DNA of 64,000 bases from Zantedeschia hybrid cultivar. Its lineage: Eukaryota > Streptophyta > Magnoliopsida > Alismatales > Araceae. The notes beneath the pieces were generated by a model. The model did not search any database. It saw only the letters and a list, made by a program, of their open reading frames with translations, and had not been told where the DNA came from. Position 1 is the first letter of the stretch. Each line of letters begins with the position of its first letter. Below are positions 33,402 to 44,232 of this stretch, piece by piece. The DNA lies in assembly GCA_030544215.1 (NCBI GenBank), contig JARZZO010000011.1, positions 47,737,587 through 47,801,586 of the forward strand, in the 5' to 3' direction. Position numbers and translations under genes: made by a program.

Positions 33402-36400
33402 AATGCCCCTCCGGGACACCTGTTTTACAATGGAGTGGAACGGAATGATAAATAGGTGTTCTGGAAATCGAACTTGATTTTGGACAGCCCAGAGAAGGGA
33501 TGAGCTATATCCAAAGATGGTATGAGAGTGCGGCAAATGCATGAAAGCTAGCTATTTGAGTTGCAAGAGTGGTTAAGAAAAGGAACACATTTCAAACTGG
33601 AGAATCACAATCCATGGGACCCTCGGGTGCTGGAACCGCGAGGCTTTGGCGCACCAGAATGCAGCGATCTGGCCCAAGGGATCTCGAGCATGAAAGATAG
33701 AGGAGTATGACTTGAAATGGTCTTGACACAACGGGCGCGCGGTGGCCTGGCGCATCATGTGATTGCCAAGTGAGAGCATCTCAAGAACACGTATTGGAAA
33801 AAAGGATGAGGTCTTGCAATTCAAAGGGCTAACAGACGAACGATCGCCATACTCACAGATCAACAATAGGTTAAGCAGAGTGGTAAATTATGGTCATTGC
33901 CCCTAGGGCGGGAATGGTGGATGATGCTTATGCAATGCATGCTGGTTTAAAAATTAGAAAACAAATTCCTAATGCAAACAGGAGGGATTTATTGGCCAAT
34001 CGAATAACTTGGGGAATATAGACTCCTCATTGTTTTGTTTAAAGAGGAACTCAGAGTCTGTACGCCCGAAGTTATTAGCCTCCTGTGTCTTCAATCCTAC
34101 TTACTTCAGGTTCCCTGCAGTTGCAAGAACGCACATTAGTAAATGTAAATAATCAATGATCCACAATATCTTAATGATAAGCTGCAAGGAAACGAGGGAC
34201 AAAGGTCCCTGTTGAGTCGAAGCCAGCACGGAAGATATGGCCATTCTCAAAGTAGAATGTCAATCCGGCTGCTTTCGGCTTCGACTCGACAGCAAAAGTG
34301 TCCACCTTTTGGACATAGAATCATTTTCCTGTATGCACAAAAATGAAGGGGAAACAGTTAGTAGTATCTGTTTTCGGCCCCTTGCCCAAAAAAGAGCAAC
34401 TACCTTTTCCCTAGCCTTCGCATAGGGTCAAGGAGCCGTGTCCTACCAACCAGACAAAAGGAAGAATATTGAAAATGATATGACAAGTAAATATGCAAAT
34501 GCTGGTGGATATTAACAAATGAGGTGTGTGATGAACGAAAACATGTTTTTGTCCAACCACCTGGTGACTGCCCAAACTTAGCCTGGTCGAATGATGTAAG
34601 GGAAATGCACACTCAACTTCCCAGGTATCCTAAGCACACATCTAGATTGATTTGGGCCTCTAGACTCCTCAAACTAACCTTGACCGGCTAAGACTCATAC
34701 AGATGACAATACCGTCATGCCATGCTTAGGTTCTCAGCTACTTCCGACCACCAAGTTTGCGCAAAAAGTTTTCGAGGTAAATGATTTGTCCAACCCGGGT
34801 CTCTTTCCTCACAGTCTAGAAGGTATAAGATGGAACACCTTGGAACCCTAACGGTCAACCGCGCGATGCTGAACCGGAATCAGACGCCGTCGCACCTATT
34901 GGTGACGCGCATGCATTGACCTAAGCCCGAAGTTTTTGAGAGTGCTCATCGAGATTATGGCTAAGGAATGGGTTCACCAGAAATAACGACATTACTCTTC
35001 ACCCATTTTGGACTCTTGTGATCATGTGAGCATGTGACGATTTTTGAAAAATCGAACCATTTTAAAATGATATTCAGTCTTTAGATAGCTGTCTCGTGTT
35101 GAACCTTGGGGGAGAAAAAGTGAAGAAATTTTGGAGACAAACTTCACAGGAGGATCGACAAAACTGTTAAAAGGGCGAGCTATGACAAAACGGACCCCTT
35201 TTGGACCTCCTAGATGCCCCTATTTTGACTTTTCAGGCCTTTGGTAGATTTCATGGCCAGGCATGGTCACGACCAGGCTTTTTTTTGTATGATTGCTTGA
35301 ACCCCTTTTCTTTTTTTGTATTTCTTTTCGATGCCCCTTTTTTTGGGGTTATTTGATATTCTGCCTGCGGGGACACTGCCCTCTTCACGTGCTCTGGTCC
35401 TTTACATTTCATTTTTTGGCCCTTTTTTGAGGGGTTACATCTATTGGGTTGTGGAGGAACCGCAGTTTGCTGAGCTCGACCGTTTAAGGGCGTCAACTGT
35501 CCTGATCGGTCGAGAGACGAAGAGCAAATGTTGCATTTTGACAGTAACTAAAGACTTGGAACTCATTTTAAGAAGGTTCTCTTTGAAAAAACGTGTAGGT
35601 GTGTGTATCTCATGATGATCATAGGGATCCGTATGAAAGTAAAGTAGACACGTCCAAGGTTCTGGTGGACCAAAGTCTTAGCCAAACCTTAATGTTAACC
35701 CAATCTATCATGCAACTAGACCTAGACAGGGGGTTACATGGCAGTCACCAGACAGTTGGATTTTGTGTCTTTACTGATTTTTTGTCATTTTCATTGAAGT
35801 ATGCACATATTTACAAATATTTTTGTTGCTTTTTTTTTGGGATATTCGATTTTTTTTGAATTTTGAGTTTTTTGATTTTTTTGCATTTAGAGGGTAGAAT
35901 TTTTAGATAGACTCCTATCCAAAGAAAAACATTTTTCAAATATTTACACTTATTAGCTAACTCTTGAATTAGAAACGAAAGAACTACTTACCTCTACAAC
36001 TCTTAGATAAAGAGAAGGCTATCCAATCCCTAAGCGATTATGCACAAGACTCAGAGAGTGAGTCAGACATGTTGTAAAGGTGGGTCCTTGAGACAGAGAC
36101 CCAATGATGGCAGAATTGCCCCAGATGTGTGTTACTACCGGTGATAGAAACCTGAGAAGGGAAGGTGTGTGAAATAGGAAGGGAATGAGAGCGGTGGGTA
36201 CCTGTTCATTCCTTACTAAGGAGGCTCCTTCTCGTTGAGTGGTTGGTTCATAGAACAACTGCTATGTACCGAACTCTTCTGCATCTTCTCTTCGAACTTC
36301 ATTGATTGTGTCCTTCAACTCATCCTCAAGATAGTGTATCTTGAGTACCTCTTGACTTTCCTTCACAAAGTGATCCAAGAAACTCTATTTTCTTAATCCC

Positions 36401-36468
36401 TCAGTTGGCTTGGTTGGTAGGTAACCCAATTTGAATCCCCCAATGGTCAGATTTTCAAAGATAGGTTC
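33402..36468 (-). other. Tat-A 3' internal region without polymerase or integrase
   Basis: The next 3 kb after the G-patch on the minus strand, where RT, RNase H and integrase would be expected. I find no RT box, RNase H or HHCC motif in any frame. It holds the structured segment shared with 24813-25845 (at 33402 to about 34450) and AT-rich sequence with T-runs (about 35280-35890). A purine-rich tract GGAGGGGCATT borders the 3' LTR. Confidence 0.7.
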
Positions 36469-37185
36469 TCAAATTCCTTGCTCTTCTGTGCCTAACCCAG
36501 ATCCCGAAATATCCCCCATTTTGCCCATCAGCTGCCAACCTATACTAGGCCGGGGCTTGGCCTGAGAGTCAACCGATGAAAGGATGGGCTCTTTTCCTTT
36601 TCCGGAGGTGATCATGGATGGAATTTGTTCAGTCGAGACTGAGTCCAAAGACTCAAGGTAGGGAGTTCTCTGCATTTTGACAATCTTCCCATTGTATGGG
36701 AATTTATAGCACTGATGATTAGTGGAGGGCACTCCCAGGGTTTGGTCCATCCAAGGCCTTCCCAGAATGATGTTGCATATGGGCTTGACATTAAGGATGT
36801 AAAATTCAAAGATCATGGCCACTGGGCCAATTTCCAATTTTCCATTAGCTGGTCTTTGAGAATTGTCATAGGTTGAGACCATCATGGAAGCAAACCCAAT
36901 TTCTTCTGGATCAATCCTTATTTTCTTGGGGGTCTTGAGTGGACAAACATTGATTGATGCCCCGGTATCCAACAGGATGGAGTTCAATGAGTGACCTTTG
37001 AGTGTTGCAGTTAAGTATGAGGGAAGGGATTGGCATTCAGGGGGAGCCAAATCCTTATCTGTGGGTGTCTGGGTGACTGAGAGAATGGCATTTGTGAGCC
37101 CCTTGATAGGAAGATCTTCATTGAGTGTAATTCGCTGGAGGAACTTGAACAATATCTTCCTGTGTGTAGGAGATCTCCTAATCAA
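36469..37185 (-). CDS. Tat-A aspartic protease with G-patch
   Basis: 239-residue minus-strand frame. Protease: ILLDTGASINVCPLKT near residue 80, VSTYDNSQRPANGKLEIG, then NIILGRPWMDQTLG, the normal retropepsin order with the catalytic Asp intact. The tail GWQLMGKMGDISGSGLGTE near the end is a glycine-rich G-patch, typical of Tat/Ogre polyproteins. The upstream part (IRRSPTHRKILFKFLQRI; LNEDLPIKGLTNAI) joins it to gag. The frame ends in a stop and no polymerase follows. Whether it is expressed is unknown. Confidence 0.8.
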   Translation of the reverse strand: MIRRSPTHRKILFKFLQRITLNEDLPIKGLTNAILSVTQTPTDKDLAPPECQSLPSYLTATLKGHSLNSILLDTGASINVCPLKTPKKIRIDPEEIGFASMMVSTYDNSQRPANGKLEIGPVAMIFEFYILNVKPICNIILGRPWMDQTLGVPSTNHQCYKFPYNGKIVKMQRTPYLESLDSVSTEQIPSMITSGKGKEPILSSVDSQAKPRPSIGWQLMGKMGDISGSGLGTEEQGI

Positions 37186-37395
37186 CTCTAGGACTGGAAT
37201 CTTGGCAGGAGTTTTCCCTAGATGCTGTAGGATGTCATACTTGGATTGAATGATCCTTTTTGAATTCTCTTAGGAGTCCAAGGGTTGACTTGTTGGGGGA
37301 ATAATGCGATTTCTCATTGTAACACCAATCGGACTGGGGTCCACTGCTTGATCTGACTTTAGTGGTTGAACTGGTGGTGAATTCATTAGGCAGAA

Positions 37396-39045
37396 TTAGG
37401 TTACTGGACCTGGCTTTGGTGTTGAATCCAAGATGGATGGAGGAGGTTCTCTGGTTGAAATTGAGGGAGCTTGGACCAGAGTGACTGGGTTGATGACTGT
37501 TGGTTGTTCCCTAGGTCGTATCAAGACCAAAGGTTTGTCTTGTATAATAGTGGAGACTCCTTGCAACGGCTCTCTAGGTTTGGTCATCCTAGTGGGGCAG
37601 TCACGCCATATCCCAACCTCTTCATACTCCCAGTACTGTCCTCTGCAATCGACATTTGGTTCCAAATTTTTGACAAGGGTGCTTACCCTTTCTAGAGAGC
37701 TAGATGGATCTTGAGCTACCTGATGAGAGGGCGGAGGGTCTTTGACTTTCAAGGTTTCACTAGCCTCTTTCATGTGCCCCCAATTGATTTTGGCGCTAGA
37801 GGAAGGGGGAACTGCTGAATATGGTTTCTGATTAGATTGGTTGTCTGATCTGGACATAAGACTGGGTGACCTAAAGGGTTGCCCCAAGGCACTCACCTGT
37901 TCATTAATTGTCACTTCCTCTATTGGTGGAGTTTGTGTAGTCCTCTTATTTATGTTCTGATTTTCAAAGAAGGATGGCAAAGTGGAACTCCAGATCTGAG
38001 ATTGAACTACCCGAGCTCGATTATAAAGTTGTGCGAATGTGTGAAATTCGCTCAGCATGAGAATAGACCGAAGCTGCGGGGTAGCGTTATTGACTAACAT
38101 GGTGATAGCTTGAGATTCAGGGATTGCCACTTCCGCCCTAGAGGCCATTGCTCTCCACCTGTTGGCAAAATATGTGAACTCCTCTTCAGGCTTCATCTTC
38201 TCCATCACAAGATCAAACAAGGTGGGAGGCATGGTTGTCATATGACTAAACTGAGTGATGAATTTTTCAGAGACCATATCAAAATCGATTAGGTCTGTGG
38301 CGGGCAAGGAAGAAAAACATCTTAAGGCCTCACCTTCTTAGGATTTTTGGAACAGATGGACAAGGAGGACTCTGTCGTAGAGCCATTGATGGGAATCCAA
38401 GAGGAAACCTGACATGTGATCATGAGGGTCAGAGGTGCCATCATATTTTCTGTACTCGGGGGCTTTGAATCCTGGTGGAAAGTAGGCCGGAGGGAGCTTA
38501 TAATAGCTCAGGAGAGAGTGCGGTTGTTTCAGGGTAAGTTTCTCGGCCATGAGCTTACGCACACAGGTTTCAATCTCAATTTTGTAGATGAATTCCTCCT
38601 GCTTGGGAAGAGGTGTAGTTTGAGAGACTGGAATCGGCATAACGGGTGGAGCAACTGGAGTAGGAGTTGGCTGGTTGATGCGGGTCTGAGCTCTGTTGGA
38701 AGATCCTTGGAAGTGAGTTCTCCGAGGAGTGGCATCTTGAGTTTTGCCACAAGAGGCCAACTGGATGAGTTGATCAGGGGTGTACCGTGATAACACGGCA
38801 ATAAGTTTCGGATCCTGACTCGGGTTTTGGAAGGTTCTGTTGGAGATTATAGGGTCACTTTCTGAAGAGGAAGATTCATCCAAGTATCTTCCCTTAAGTT
38901 CCTCTCTAGGTGTTTGGAACATGCCCACAAATGTTTGTGGATCCTCTTCAATCTCGAACAGAGGGTTGTGTGTAACATTGTTACCAAACTCATACATGTC
39001 ATCATACACAGTGTTAGCATACATTTGGTTCATTATGAAATACAA
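37396..39045 (-). pseudogene. Tat-A gag
   Basis: Two minus-strand frames, 39045-38338 and 38307-37396, separated by a short disruption near 38310-38340. N-terminus MYFIMNQMYANTVYDDMYEF; middle YYKLPPAYFPPGFKAPEYRK and HMSGFLLDSHQWLYDRVL, like plant gag entry motifs. The core is MKPEEEFTYFANRWRAMA and ITMLVNNATPQL in the second frame. The same core reads MKPDEEFVSFANRWRGLA in Tat-B, so the families are related but distinct. Gag probably packages RNA. Non-autonomous elements that keep gag and protease but not pol are known in plants. A stop lies between gag and protease near 37260-37395. Confidence 0.82.
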
Positions 39046-39612
39046 ATCCTAAGAGATTTTATATTTCACTTGGAAGGTTAATTGTGTATTATGAGAGTTG
39101 GTTTCTAAAAAATCAAGTTCAACCCCTTAACGACCCTGTTTTCTTCTTTCAAAACATGTTCCACCAACGTTTAGTTAGGTGTCTTAAATTTTGAAATAGT
39201 TCTCTCAGTGACACCTATAGGTGGATGATTGTGAACATAAAGGTTTAATTAATACTTCACACAAACCCGGGGTTCCTATGGGGTGGTTTTAGGTACAACC
39301 TGCTCGGCGGCCAAGTGGGAATCCCTGGCTCGCGGAGACTCACGGAGGTTCCCAACAGAATAAGACTAGTCACACCCGAGTGGGAATCCTCAGGTGGAGA
39401 GTCAAATACTGTGGGAGAGGTAACTAGAAGTGTGATGCCGGCTCTTCCTTAAAAACTCCTGCGGATAGTACCTTGGAATCAACCCACTGTCCAACAGACA
39501 AGAGAAGAAAAGAGAAGACAAGAGAACAGTAAACAAAAAAAACTAGAATACGCATCAATTTAATCAGAAAAAATGGACAGTGAGAATTAGGCAGCCGGAA
39601 GGCTGGAGCCTA
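39046..39612 (-). other. Tat-A leader, upstream part
   Basis: Untranslated leader between gag and the palindrome array. No gene or clear repeat. Contains GAGTGGGAATCC-type short echoes near 39315-39390. Confidence 0.4.
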
Positions 39613-39925
39613 GACGGCCGGCTAGTTGGCCGTCCTAGAGCCTGGACGGCCAGGTAGTTGGCCGTCCTGGAGTCTGGACGGCCAGCCACTTGGCCGTCCT
39701 AGAGCCTGGACGGTTAGGCAGTTGGCCGTCCTGGGTTCTGAACGGCCAGATGCTTGGCTGTCTCTGGGCTCTGGACGGCCAGGCACTTGGCCGTCCGGTC
39801 CGCTGGACGGCCAGGTACTTGGCCGTCCGGTCTGCGCTGGACGGCCGGGCACTTGGCTGTCCGGTCTGGGCGGCCAAGCGCTTGGCCGTTCGGGACTCTG
39901 GGGGGCCAAGTGTTTGGCCGTCCGC
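39613..39925. repeat. GGACGGCC/GGCCGTCC palindrome array in Tat-A leader
   Basis: Ten units at a period of about 32 bases. Each has GGACGGCCAG, about five bases, then CTTGGCCGTCC, so every unit is a small hairpin. The spacers vary. Long frames across this array on both strands are products of the repeat. Confidence 0.9.
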
Positions 39926-39970
39926 GGGAGGAGCTCTTACCCTTTCTTACATGCGCGGTGAGCAAGAGAG

Positions 39971-39989
39971 CGTCCCATCGTGATCGCCA
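39971..39989 (-). other. Tat-A primer binding site
   Basis: Minus-strand TGGCGATCACGATGGGACG, six bases after the 5' LTR end (preceded by GCCTTC). Same form as in Tat-C. I recall this type as tRNA-Arg complementary in Tat/Ogre elements; not verified. Confidence 0.65.
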
Positions 39990-39995
39990 GAAGGC

Positions 39996-41493
39996 TGTAG
40001 GCGCCCGTAACGTCCCCCGCCGCGACTACGGGCTTCAGACAAGGGCCTCTCCGTTCGTCTTAGCATTGTGGCGATTTAAGGGGGGTTAGAAATTAGGATG
40101 TGATCGCCAGGAGCATTACCTTTCGGTCCCTGTGCTCCGTAGGAGTGTAAGAGGTGATCGCATTCTGAGGGAGCGGGAAATGCTGGTTTCTCCTTCTCTT
40201 CCTCCGGCCGACCAGAGGAGGAGAGCTCGGTAGTCCGCGCGCAGAATCTGGTAAGAGCCCCTGAAAAGGAAAGACAAGACAAGAGAGGAAAATAACTCGA
40301 TTAGAACTATGACATGCAGAATCTATCCATAAAAATATAAAAATTAACTAGAATTGGAGGGAGATGCACCGGATGGGTGTTTGGGAGGGAAGGTGACCAT
40401 ATATTATGGCCACCCACCTCCCGTTTTTTGTTTGAAACCTCTGGGGGTAAAAGGTTATAAGTCATCCTAAGATGCATGCATGCAGATAGGGTGCTCGTGT
40501 GTGACGTGATGTGTTGAAAGTGGAAAGAAGAGTGAGAGAGGGAAATGTTACGGACTAGATGGAGAGTGGAAATGCAATGAAGTGAAAAAGGTGAAAAAGT
40601 AAAAGAGGGTTAAGAAGACAAGCCCATTTGGAGTGCGAAGGATTCCTCTTGAAGCCCTTCCTAAAGGTCTCTGACTCTTTGCCCGCTCGACTCCTCTCTT
40701 GCCAACTTCCTCTGAATCCTTCCAACCAAAAAAATCCCCTCCAACCCCCTTGCTCGAGGGAACATGGGGGGTTTAAATAGATGAAGGAAAAAATAGGAGA
40801 AAATAGGGGTCTAAATCCTCGTAAATCAACCTAGAGCCAATAGGAAGTGGTCGCCGGAGTGGGGAGTGATCGGAGTAGTGGAGGTGAGGGCGGCGAGTGG
40901 AGGAGATCGTGGGGAAGATGAGGTCAAGATGGAAGTTAGGGGAGTGGATGGCCAGCCAGCATGCCTTTCGCTCCCGTGGAAGGCTAGGTAGCTGGCCTTC
41001 GAAGGGGGTGGAAGGCAAGGGGTGACCTTCGAAGGGTGGTGGAAGGCAAGGGGTGGCCTTCGAAGGGTGGTGGAAGGCGGCCCGGTTGGCCTTCGAAGGG
41101 GGTGGAAGGCAAGGGATGGCCTTCGAAGGGTGGTGGAAGTCAAGGGGTGGCCTTCGAAAGACGGTGGAAGGCGGAGTGGCTGGCCTTCGAAGGATGGTGG
41201 AAGGCGGACTGGCTGGCCTTCGAAGGATGGTGGAAGGCGGACTGGCTGGCCTTCGAAGGATGGTGGAAGGCGGACTGACTGGCCTTCGAAGGGTGGTGGA
41301 AGGCGGCCTGGTTGGCCTTCCACGGGTGAGAGGAAGCGGAGATTGGTTAATGGGCCTGATTATTTAGTGGGTTGGATTATGTGAGAAAATCTGATGGGCT
41401 AAATGAGATGGATAAAATGATGGGTTTGGTGATGATGGGGTAATGATGGATGGGGTTCATGACCAAAAGGGTAGTCCAAAATCGGTGTCTACA
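39996..41493 (-). repeat. Tat-A 5' LTR (nested copy), 1498 bp
   Basis: Minus-strand TGTAGACACCG to GCGCCTACA. Followed inward by the primer site. Pairs with 31941-33401. The close similarity indicates a rather recent insertion compared with the plus-strand copy. Confidence 0.88.
40973..41330. repeat. GGAAGGC/GCCTTCC minisatellite in nested Tat-A 5' LTR
   Basis: About nine units of the LTR array with TTCGAAGG cores, the longest of the three arrays in the window. Confidence 0.87.
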
Positions 41494-43863
41494 GTGGTCT
41501 GGATGGTAGGAGAGGTGCGTAATTGGTTTGCGGTGGGTTACTTAGTGGAGGCGTAGTGGTATGGGGTGTAATGGGCTTGAGGAAAGCGGGTGGTGGTAAT
41601 GGGTTAGTGGGTGCGGGTGAGTGATATGCAGGTGTTGGTATAGGGGTAATGGTAATGGGCTGTGGTCTGGGTATGTGGATGGTGCGGCGTGGTGGTTGCT
41701 CTGCGGTACTCGGAATGTGACCCGTTGAATAAATAGAGGAAGTGTCCTCTATTCTCCACTGTTGCCCGCGGTTAGCCTCAGAGTGGCTGTTTGTCAGAAT
41801 AGGGGAAACTTGGTTTTGGTTTTGATGCTCTGGGAGTGGGTTCTGCACTATGCCTATGTTTGGTGGTGGTGCTACTTGTGCTGGTGCTCTTGCTTGCTGC
41901 TGCTGCTGCTGTGGTGGTCTTCTTGCCTTCAAGGATGATATGTATTTTTTCATTTCTTCTCAGTCTATACCGCCCTGCTCGTTGAGATCATGAATGTAAT
42001 ATCTAAATTAGAAGCAGGTGTCAATAGTATGCCTAGGTTGCCTATGGAAATAGCAATACCTAGACGTGTCGGCATTCTGGGGACATATCGCCTTTTCTCT
42101 TAGCAGGACTAAGGCATTAGTTTCCATTAGAGCACTGAAAATGTCTACCAAGGACTCTGGGAGGACTGGGTATTCTGCCCTCTTTGGGCCTGGAGGTCTT
42201 CTCTGCTGGTTGTAGTCAGCAAGAGGAGGGACATTATGATATGCTGGCGGTGCGCGCGGCTGATACTGCTGTTGTTGCTGGTACTGCTGTTGTTGTGGTG
42301 GCTGGTACTGCAATTACCATTGCGGCGGCTGCTTTGGCTGTTGCTGTTACTGGTTTGGCTGCTGGGGCCGCTAAAACTGGGGCTGCTGATACTGAGGGTT
42401 CGGCTGTTGCCTGTACCCCTGCTGGTTCGGCTGTGGTGGCCTTTGGTACTGTTGTTGACTCCTCACAAACTGGGGCGAGTTGTTGTTCGTACTGCTGACT
42501 TGCTCATGAGAGAGCGTGTCCTCAGTAGTTGGACCTGTGCTGGGAGAATTTGGCACTGCGGGCTTCCGAGGTGGAGGCCTGCTAGGTCGGTGAGGATCAA
42601 AGACGCTGAGAATGTACCGTCCTTGAAGGCATTCTGACAGTACCGCGCTCTTTCATAGAGCTCTGCCATGCTGGTCAGATTGTTCAGGGAGAGGACTAGT
42701 TTGAACTGGGGCGTGGCATTGGAAATCAACATCTTCACTTGCTCCGACTCGGACAAGTGATCTTTCACTTTCTCGGCCAAGCCTCGCCATTTGTCGGCAA
42801 AACTGACGAACTCTTCATCGGGCTTCATCTTTTCTGCTATTAGGTTAGTGATGGACAGGGAGGGGGCGACTCTGTCCTAGTATCGTTGAATGAATTTTCG
42901 GGAAACGATACCATAGTCCTCTACTTCGGAGGGTTCCAAGGAAAAGAACCACTCGAGGGCTGGTCCCTCTAAAGACCTCCTGAACAAAAAGGCCAACGAC
43001 CTCTTGTCGTTTTGCCAGAAGGATGATTCGTACATGAACTCCTTCAAGTGGGTGAAGGGGTTACCAGTATCGTTGTACTTCTGGTACACTGGCATCTTGA
43101 AGGGTGGCAGGTGGAACACTGGCAGGCTTGGTAAGTTGATCTCCGGTGTAGCTTTGACCCCCATCATCTTTTGGAGGTTGTTGAATTGTTCGTCCATGCG
43201 CTCCATCTTCGTCAGCAACGCTTGCGTTGTCGGATCAGCTTGGGGAGGAGGGGGAGGTGGAGGTACTTGATAGGCCTGTTGCCTAGAGTACGTTGGACAA
43301 GGAGGACAGTAAAGAGGAGGTCCGGCAGAGCTTCCGCCATGCCCGAGGGCATTTTGGTAAGCGGGTGTCAGCGGTTTGGCCGGTTGCCTAGAAGATGAAA
43401 GTTGCGGCCCAGCTGGCCGAGAAGTGATATGGAGGCCTTCCATGGCCTGATGAATGTAAGGAGGATGATGAGGAGGTTGCTGAGGGATGGCAGGGGGAGC
43501 CGCAGGGTTCGGCTCGGCAGACTGCATGGGCGTCTTCCCCTTTAGAATGGACTAGATCGCCTCGAACTGCTGAGGGTCCAGACGAGAGGCAAGAACTCCC
43601 AAAGCATTTACAAGATCCGAGGGATCAGAAGATGAGGGATCATCATGATTCATGTCCCCCTCGAAAGTAGGATTGGGAACCGCATACTCAGGCGGGAGAG
43701 GATCAGAATATTGCTCATGAGGATGATAGAGAGGGATTCGGACATTCCCATCATGTCGAACGGGAATATGAAGAGAATTATGGGAGGCATCAGCATCTCT
43801 CCCGCTCTCGAAATGGTAGTCAGAATCGCGAGGGGCATTAGCATCTCCCTCGTAGTTGATCAT
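41494..43863 (-). pseudogene. Tat-B gag, first duplicate, 5' portion
   Basis: Minus strand from MINYEGDANAPRDSDYHF (43863) through TKMERMDEQFNNLQKMMGV (about 43200), LAFLFRRSLEGPALEWFF (about 42970), MKPDEEFVSFADKWRGLA (about 42825), a Gln-rich stretch (QQQQYQQQQQY near 42290) and a Pro/Thr-rich tail to 41494. Stops: TAG at 43550-43552, TAG at 42877-42879 (the duplicate has CAG), and others. A CAG/CTG-rich run near 41888-41915 is longer than in the duplicate. It forms the gag of an element that is now split by the Tat-A insertion. Confidence 0.85.
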
Positions 43864-43869
43864 GCTCAG

Positions 43870-44232
43870 GTCCCTGCCTAATCAAAGCAGCATGATGTTA
43901 GATTTTTTTTCAGAGATTAGCAAACAAGTTGTACAGAGATTTAAACAAACAAGTGGATGTTTAACGTGATTTTAGGATTCCTTGTTGGGTTATTTGGATT
44001 TAATTAAATCACAAATTCGCTCAAGGGATGGGATCCTAGTTTCAGTTCAATATCCATCGTTATATTCTATGGCTTTCTCTCACAACGTTATGGAAATCTA
44101 ACCGGGACTTCAACTGATACAACCAGCCCGATGATCAAAGAGGAATACCTTGATTTTGGGGACTTACGGAGGTCTTTAACGCCAACTACTCTAGTATGAT
44201 CGAGGGACTGACCCAATCAGAGAGAATTGATG
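43870..44232 (-). other. Tat-B leader remnant
   Basis: Untranslated sequence before gag on the minus strand. No primer site or LTR is visible before sequence belonging to the PMD element begins near 44225-44235. The boundary is approximate. Confidence 0.45.

Larger units (their letters stand above)
31941..41493 (-). mobile_element. Complete Tat-A element nested in Tat-B, 9553 bp
   Basis: Minus strand: 5' LTR 41493-39996, primer site, leader, gag 39045-37396, protease with G-patch 37185-36469, long non-coding 3' region, purine tract, 3' LTR 33401-31941. Flanks are GTAGT (31936-31940) and GTGGT (41494-41498), a 5-bp target duplication with one mismatch. The uninterrupted target is preserved at about 29640-29660 in the other Tat-B duplicate. 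No RT, RNase H or integrase is present, so this family member is non-autonomous. Confidence 0.88.
27305..44232 (-). mobile_element. Tat-type gypsy element (Tat-B), interrupted and internally duplicated
   Basis: Minus-strand order from 44232 down: leader, gag, [nested Tat-A 41493-31941], end of gag, start of protease, a second copy of gag plus protease, then a G-patch-like segment, ending at 27305 against a Tat-A LTR. No LTR of its own remains. RT, RNase H and integrase are not in the window. Tat/Ogre elements have this gag-protease-G-patch order. It is both host of the nested insertion and carrier of a tandem duplication (29040-31330 against 31331-31940 plus 41494-43197). Confidence 0.82.

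Noticed and set aside
33402..34450. Idea that the segment shared by 24813-25845 and 33402-34450 belongs to the LTR
   Set aside because: In the nested element the 5' LTR ends at the primer site and its outer end directly borders the target duplication at 41493; the shared segment occurs only before the 3' LTR, so it is internal.
39613..39925. CRISPR-like look of regularly spaced palindromic repeats (also 25988-26285)
   Set aside because: The units differ from each other, spacers are only a few bases and part of the palindrome, no cas genes exist, and the setting is a plant retrotransposon.
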